DNA from: Alcaligenaceae bacterium
GTDB lineage: Bacteria > Pseudomonadota > Gammaproteobacteria > Burkholderiales > Burkholderiaceae_B
Length of the DNA stretch: 19,293 nt
Direction of reading: 5' to 3'
Assembly (NCBI GenBank): GCA_947380655.1
Contig: CANCRX010000057.1
Span: 1-19,293, forward strand
Positions 15,242-19,293 of this stretch are shown piece after piece. Below the pieces are notes generated by a model. The model did no database searches. It saw nothing but the letters and a program-made list of their open reading frames with translations, and was not told the origin of the DNA. Both the position numbers and the translations under genes were made by a program. The stretch's first letter is position 1. Each line of letters opens with the position of its first letter.

Positions 15242-16354
15242 ATGAGTACAGATATTGATTGCATCGTAGTTGGAGCAGGCGTCGTAGGTCTGGCCATCGC
15301 ACGTGCGCTGGCCTTGTCCGGACGCGAGGTCATGGTTGTTGAATCAGCGGAAGGAATTGGCACAGGCACCAGCGCCCGTAATTCTGAAGTGATTCATGCG
15401 GGTATTTATTACCCGGCGGGTAGTTTGAAAGCAAAGCTATGCGTCCAGGGACGCCACTTGTTATATGCCTATTGCGCCGCGCACGGAATCGGTCATAAGC
15501 GTCTGGGCAAACTGATTGTCGCAACAAGTGAAGAGGAAATTTCAACACTAGGCGGGATCATGGAAAAAGCCAGAATCAATGGCGTCGATGATATGGAGCT
15601 GCTTACAGCCGCGCAGGCGCAAGCACTCGAACCGGCACTCTCCTGCACCGCTGCGCTGCTTTCACCTTCAACAGGCATTGTTGATAGTCATGGCCTGATG
15701 CTTGCCTATCAAGGGGAAGCTGAAAACGCCGGTGCGCAATGCGTATTCCACACACCATTGTTATCCGGCAAAGTGCGTACGAGCGGCGGTTTTGATCTGC
15801 AATTTGGTGGCGTCGACGCAATGACCCTATCGTGCAATGTATTGATTAACGCCTCGGGTCTGCACGCCCCCACGTTAGCGCGAAATATCCAAGGTATTCC
15901 TGCAGCCTCGATCCCCAATGAGTATCTTTGCAAAGGCAGCTATTTCACTTTGCAAGGCCGTGCGCCCTTTACACGATTGATCTACCCGACTCCGCATCAT
16001 GCGGGACTCGGCGTGCATCTCGGCCTGGATCTTGGCGGTCAGGCGAAATTCGGGCCCGATACAGAATGGATCGAACGCGTGGATTACGACATTGATCCAG
16101 AACGCTGTGCTGGTTTTTATGAAGCGGTACGCACCTACTGGCCTGGACTGCGTGATGGAGCCCTCTCACCAGGCTATACAGGCATCCGCCCAAAAATTTC
16201 TGGTCCTCACGAACCCGCGGCAGATTTCATGATCGCAGGTCCAGCCACACACGGCGTACCTGGCCTGGTCAATCTTTTTGGCATCGAGTCTCCCGGCTTG
16301 ACCTCAAGTCTGGCTATCGCACAAGAAACACTTCTGCGTTTGCAACCGAACTAA
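15242..16354 (+). CDS. FAD-dependent oxidoreductase, LhgO (L-2-hydroxyglutarate oxidase)-like
   Basis: This 370-residue protein is a DAO-superfamily flavoenzyme. The FAD dinucleotide loop GAGVVG lies at 11-16, followed by the acidic VVES end of the second strand. The segment SARNSEVIHAGIYYPAGSLK is characteristic of the LhgO/L2HGDH group. GKLIVA, SPSTGIVDSHGL, GLGVHLGLDLGG and the C-terminal NLFGIESPGLTSSLAI agree with it. LhgO oxidises L-2-hydroxyglutarate to 2-oxoglutarate and passes electrons to the quinone pool. Many Burkholderiales carry paralogs of uncertain substrate, so the specific activity is not assured. No Shine-Dalgarno sequence is obvious, and coupling to the flavin reductase seven bases upstream is likely. 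An alternative is another amino- or hydroxy-acid oxidase of the DAO family. Confidence 0.88.
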   Translation: MSTDIDCIVVGAGVVGLAIARALALSGREVMVVESAEGIGTGTSARNSEVIHAGIYYPAGSLKAKLCVQGRHLLYAYCAAHGIGHKRLGKLIVATSEEEISTLGGIMEKARINGVDDMELLTAAQAQALEPALSCTAALLSPSTGIVDSHGLMLAYQGEAENAGAQCVFHTPLLSGKVRTSGGFDLQFGGVDAMTLSCNVLINASGLHAPTLARNIQGIPAASIPNEYLCKGSYFTLQGRAPFTRLIYPTPHHAGLGVHLGLDLGGQAKFGPDTEWIERVDYDIDPERCAGFYEAVRTYWPGLRDGALSPGYTGIRPKISGPHEPAADFMIAGPATHGVPGLVNLFGIESPGLTSSLAIAQETLLRLQPN

Positions 16355-16373
16355 TTTTTTTACTGAGCCCGAT

Positions 16374-17228
16374 ATGCCACGTAACGATTTCATCCTGACC
16401 TTATCCTGCCCTGACCGGACGGGCATTGTTTACAACGTCAGCGGCTTATTGCTTAAACATCTTGGCAACATTATTGATGCGCAGCAGTTTGGTGACGAAG
16501 AAACCGGACGCTTTTTTTTACGCGTGCATTTCGCACTGCCAGAAGGCACCGCAATTGAGCCACTCGAACAAGATTTCGAGGAACTTGCAGAACAGTTTGA
16601 GATGCAATGGCATATTTACGATGCACAACGCAAAGCACGCCTGCTGATTTTAGTCAGCAAACAAGGCCATTGCCTGAACGATCTGCTCTTTCGTGTCCAC
16701 AGTAAGCAACTGCATGCTGAAGTAGTCGGCATTGTTTCAAATCATCGGGATTTCGAGAGTATGGCTCAGGCCAATGGCGTGCCATTTCACTACCTCCCGG
16801 TGACGCCTGAAACGAAAGCGCAACAAGAATCCGAAATCCTTGCCATCGCCGAGAAAGAGCGCTCTGATCTGGTAGTACTTGCGCGGTACATGCAAATTCT
16901 TTCACCAGAACTCTGCAAAGCCTTACAAGGTCGGGCAATCAATATCCACCATAGCTTTTTGCCAAGCTTTAAAGGCGCACGTCCTTATTATCAAGCCCAT
17001 GCACGAGGTGTAAAAATTATTGGTGCAACGGCTCACTACGTCACCCACGATCTGGATGAAGGTCCGATTATCGAACAAGACATTGAACGCGTTGACCATG
17101 CGATGAGCGCACAGGATCTGACTCAGGTCGGTAGCGATGTGGAGTCGCTCGTACTGTCGCGTGCGGTACGCAGCCATGTAGAGCATCGCATCCTGCTCAA
17201 CGGTAGTCGCACCGTAGTATTTAGATAA
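16374..17228 (+). CDS. purU: Formyltetrahydrofolate deformylase PurU
   Basis: PurU hydrolyses 10-formyl-tetrahydrofolate to tetrahydrofolate and formate, balancing one-carbon pools. The 284-residue chain has the expected two parts. An N-terminal ACT domain (about 6-80) begins FILTLSCPDRTGIVYNVSG. A formyltransferase-fold domain (about 87-284) carries NIHHSFLPSFKGARPY with catalytic-type N190 and H192, and HDLDEGPII with the catalytic aspartate region at 226-228. Length is normal. The ACT domain is the site of methionine/glycine control in E. coli PurU; the same control here is an inference. It lies 19 bases after the LhgO-like gene and 17 before the acyl-CoA dehydrogenase. Formate released by demethylation or oxidation steps might link it to its neighbours. 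Confidence 0.95.
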   Translation: MPRNDFILTLSCPDRTGIVYNVSGLLLKHLGNIIDAQQFGDEETGRFFLRVHFALPEGTAIEPLEQDFEELAEQFEMQWHIYDAQRKARLLILVSKQGHCLNDLLFRVHSKQLHAEVVGIVSNHRDFESMAQANGVPFHYLPVTPETKAQQESEILAIAEKERSDLVVLARYMQILSPELCKALQGRAINIHHSFLPSFKGARPYYQAHARGVKIIGATAHYVTHDLDEGPIIEQDIERVDHAMSAQDLTQVGSDVESLVLSRAVRSHVEHRILLNGSRTVVFR

Positions 17229-17245
17229 AAGAGCAGGAGACCCTC

Positions 17246-18940
17246 ATGCAACTGAGCCAGCAAGAGCTCACAGCGAAGCACCCCGTTCCTGATTCGAGAG
17301 GGATCAATCTTTTTCAAGCGGATGCTGCAAAAGGATTGCTGGCGTGTTATTTGCCAAAAGATTTGCATGCACATCTTTTGCCTCATCTTGACCGACTCGG
17401 TGCACTCGCGGGCTCTCTGCTTGATGATCTGGCGGGAACTGCCGACAAGCACCCTCCCACACTCTCGGTGCGTAGCCGGGCCGGTCTCGATATAGCAAAA
17501 ATTGAAAAACATCCCGCTTATGTCGAGCTAGAGCGCTATGCCTATAGCGAATTTGGCTTGGCGGCTATGTCGCATCGCGCGGGTGTTCTCGGCTGGCCTG
17601 CAGCGATGCCACCCGCTGCTAAATACGCGCTGACTTATCTGTTTGTGCAAGCTGAGTTCGGGCTGTGCTGCCCTGTCAGCATGACAGATTCGCTAGCACG
17701 GACCCTGCGTAAATTCGGAGATCCCGCGTTGGTGGAGCAGGTTCTGCCCATGGTCACCACACAGGACTTCGACGCACTGAATCAAGGCGCGATGTTTATG
17801 ACGGAACAAGGCGCAGGCTCCGATGTCAGTGCGACAGAAACGCAAGCAACGCTCAATGCACAAGGCAATTGGTCACTGCAGGGCGACAAATGGTTTTGTT
17901 CGAATCCGGACGCAGGTTTCGCCATGGTGCTTGCTCGCTCAGAGTCAGCACCGGGTTTGAAAGGTGTTTCCTTATTTCTGTTACCCAAAGTACTCCCGGA
18001 CGGCAGTGCAAATAGCTATCGGATTTTGCGCTTAAAAGACAAACTAGGTACCCGCTCCATGCCGAGTGGTGAGATTCGGCTAGAGGGCGCCTTCGCTTGG
18101 TTAGTCGGTGAACGGGGCCAAGGCTTCAAACACATGTCCGACATGATCAACAACTCCCGTTTGTCCAATGGCGTGCGTGCCGCAGGGCTGATGCGCAGAG
18201 CCTTGACCGAGGCGCTCTACATCTCCAAAAATCGACGAGCCTTTGGTAGACGACTCATCGATATGCCTTTGATGCAAAGACAGCTGACAAAGATGGCTGT
18301 CACAACTGAACAAGCGCGTACGATGGTTTTTCAGACTGCGCAGGCGCTTGAGGCATCGGATCGCGATGCGACCAAGCGACCGTTGATGCGCATCATGACG
18401 CCATTGATCAAATTTCGCGCCTGTCGAGATGCGCGTAAAGTCGCAGGCGATGCAATGGAAGTACGTGGCGGCTGCGGCTACATTGAAGAATTCAGCGACG
18501 CGCGCATATTACGCGATGCACATTTAGGCTCGATATGGGAAGGCACAAGCAACATCGTCGCGCTGGACGTATTGCGTGCAATTCAAAAAGAAAACTCATT
18601 ACCTGCACTACGCGAACATGTTGCAGAATTATTGCGTAACGGCACACCTGCTCCAAAAGAACTCACGACCATCCAGGCTGAACGCATTGAACGGGCTTTT
18701 GCGTTTGCAGAAAAAGCCAGTATCAATAATATTTCTGAACAGGCGCGACAGGCCGCCACAGCGCTTTATCACGTGGTGACCATGGCAGCGATGCGCTGGG
18801 AAGCCAAGCAGGCCGATATGCCTATGCGCAGTCATCTTGCGGACTTGATACTGATACACAAACTCTCGGCCAGAGATCCCATCTCAGATGAAAATCTTGC
18901 CGATCCAATGCTATGCGAATGGCTCGCTCACTCTATCTGA
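17246..18940 (+). CDS. AidB-like acyl-CoA dehydrogenase family protein
   Basis: This 564-residue flavoprotein belongs to the acyl-CoA dehydrogenase superfamily, AidB branch. It is longer than typical acyl-CoA dehydrogenases (about 380-400) but close to AidB (about 540). The FAD/substrate loop MTEQGAGSDVS lies near 185-195. RRAFGRRLIDMPLMQRQL is the usual FAD-contact helix. SIWEGTSNIVALDVLR, with E432 in the position of the AidB/ACAD glutamate, closes the core. The helical C-terminal extension is also AidB-like. E. coli AidB protects DNA during alkylation stress, yet most such homologs in Burkholderiales have unproved substrates, and metabolic acyl-CoA oxidation is as likely here given the CoA-transferase downstream. 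AGGAG eight bases before the ATG supports the start. Confidence 0.9.
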   Translation: MQLSQQELTAKHPVPDSRGINLFQADAAKGLLACYLPKDLHAHLLPHLDRLGALAGSLLDDLAGTADKHPPTLSVRSRAGLDIAKIEKHPAYVELERYAYSEFGLAAMSHRAGVLGWPAAMPPAAKYALTYLFVQAEFGLCCPVSMTDSLARTLRKFGDPALVEQVLPMVTTQDFDALNQGAMFMTEQGAGSDVSATETQATLNAQGNWSLQGDKWFCSNPDAGFAMVLARSESAPGLKGVSLFLLPKVLPDGSANSYRILRLKDKLGTRSMPSGEIRLEGAFAWLVGERGQGFKHMSDMINNSRLSNGVRAAGLMRRALTEALYISKNRRAFGRRLIDMPLMQRQLTKMAVTTEQARTMVFQTAQALEASDRDATKRPLMRIMTPLIKFRACRDARKVAGDAMEVRGGCGYIEEFSDARILRDAHLGSIWEGTSNIVALDVLRAIQKENSLPALREHVAELLRNGTPAPKELTTIQAERIERAFAFAEKASINNISEQARQAATALYHVVTMAAMRWEAKQADMPMRSHLADLILIHKLSARDPISDENLADPMLCEWLAHSI

Positions 18941-18958
18941 TCCGGACATCTTCATATT

Positions 18959-19293
18959 ATGTGGCAACAAAACTCCAATACCGGTGCGCTCGCAGGTTGT
19001 CGCGTCGTTGATTTAAGCCGCGTACTCGGCGGTCCCTTTTGCACGCAAATCCTGGGTGACCATGGTGCGGATGTACTCAAACTCGAGCCCCCCTCTGGAG
19101 ATGAAACACGTCAGTGGGGCCCGCCGTTTGAAGACGGCCTGGCCTCCTACTTTGTCGGCGTCAATCGAAACAAGACAGGCTTAACCATTGATCTGGCGCA
19201 GCCAGCGGGTCAGGAATTCCTGAAATCTTTGCTGGCCGACGCCGACATACTGATTGAGAACTTCAAGCCTGGTACGCTTGAAAAATGGGGAAT
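18959..19293 (+). CDS. CaiB/BaiF family CoA-transferase, 3' end outside the window
   Basis: An open frame begins at ATG 18959 and runs off the window after 111 codons. The N-terminus matches family III CoA-transferases: LAGCRVVDLSRVLGGPFCTQ, LGDHGADVLKLEPPSGDETR, then FVGVNRNKTGLTIDL and ADILIENFKPGTLEKWG. These enzymes move CoA between carboxylic acids through an aspartyl-CoA intermediate. The catalytic Asp (about residue 169 in formyl-CoA transferase) lies beyond the window, so activity cannot be checked. It starts 18 bases after the acyl-CoA dehydrogenase gene and is surely in the same transcript. Possible acceptors include glutarate, other dicarboxylates or branched acids. Confidence 0.92.
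   Translation, partial: MWQQNSNTGALAGCRVVDLSRVLGGPFCTQILGDHGADVLKLEPPSGDETRQWGPPFEDGLASYFVGVNRNKTGLTIDLAQPAGQEFLKSLLADADILIENFKPGTLEKWG

Noticed and set aside
1..19293. CRISPR arrays, insertion sequences, tRNA or rRNA genes, attachment sites
   Set aside because: No regularly spaced repeats, transposase-like frames, tRNA-like cloverleaf regions or terminal repeats were seen on reading through; nearly all of the window is coding.

Overview
The window looks like ordinary chromosome from a betaproteobacterium. Burkholderiales is the best guess, with Alcaligenaceae or a neighbour as a low-confidence refinement. The clues are an orphan TctC/Bug-type solute receptor, a double-length UvrA, a fused PabB-PabC, and AidB-like acyl-CoA dehydrogenase next to a CaiB/BaiF CoA-transferase. 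Base composition is moderate, slightly above 50% GC by eye. I found no mobile element, CRISPR array, rRNA or tRNA, and no convincing sign of recent transfer. Gene density is high and most gaps are under 100 bases.

Layout. (1) Positions 1-324: a terminator hairpin, an unrecognised 43-residue basic protein on the minus strand, and a divergent control region containing an inverted repeat. (2) Positions 325-7781, plus strand: a tandem UvrA of 1885 residues with four intact ATPase sites, overlapping by ATGA a bifunctional PabB-PabC (folate pathway). (3) Positions 7752-12634, minus strand, in transcription order: tcdA (tRNA t6A cyclisation), an FMN alpha-hydroxy-acid oxidase joined to it by ATGA, an RraA-type aldolase/decarboxylase with its own likely promoter, a D-isomer 2-hydroxyacid dehydrogenase, and a periplasmic TctC receptor. 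The last gene collides tail-to-tail with pabBC by 30 bases. (4) Positions 12641-19293, plus strand: an MFS transporter, a ChaC-type gamma-glutamylcyclotransferase, a flavin reductase, an LhgO-type FAD oxidoreductase, PurU, an AidB-like acyl-CoA dehydrogenase, and a CaiB/BaiF CoA-transferase cut by the window end. Most of these are 5-20 bases apart and probably form one transcript.

How the genes may work together. The RraA-like enzyme, the two hydroxyacid redox enzymes and the receptor look like a small uptake-and-catabolism module for a hydroxy- or oxo-carboxylate whose identity cannot be read from the sequence. The plus-strand run mixes glutathione turnover, flavin chemistry, one-carbon metabolism and acyl-CoA chemistry. 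An LhgO-like oxidase, an acyl-CoA dehydrogenase and a CoA-transferase could belong to a dicarboxylate route, but that is inference.

The points most worth a second look are the asymmetric tandem UvrA with a perfect hairpin in its linker-coding DNA, the unrecognised basic microprotein divergent from it, the unassigned carboxylate module, and a 24-codon ORF that exactly bridges chaC and the flavin reductase. None of these is strong evidence for a wholly new system.
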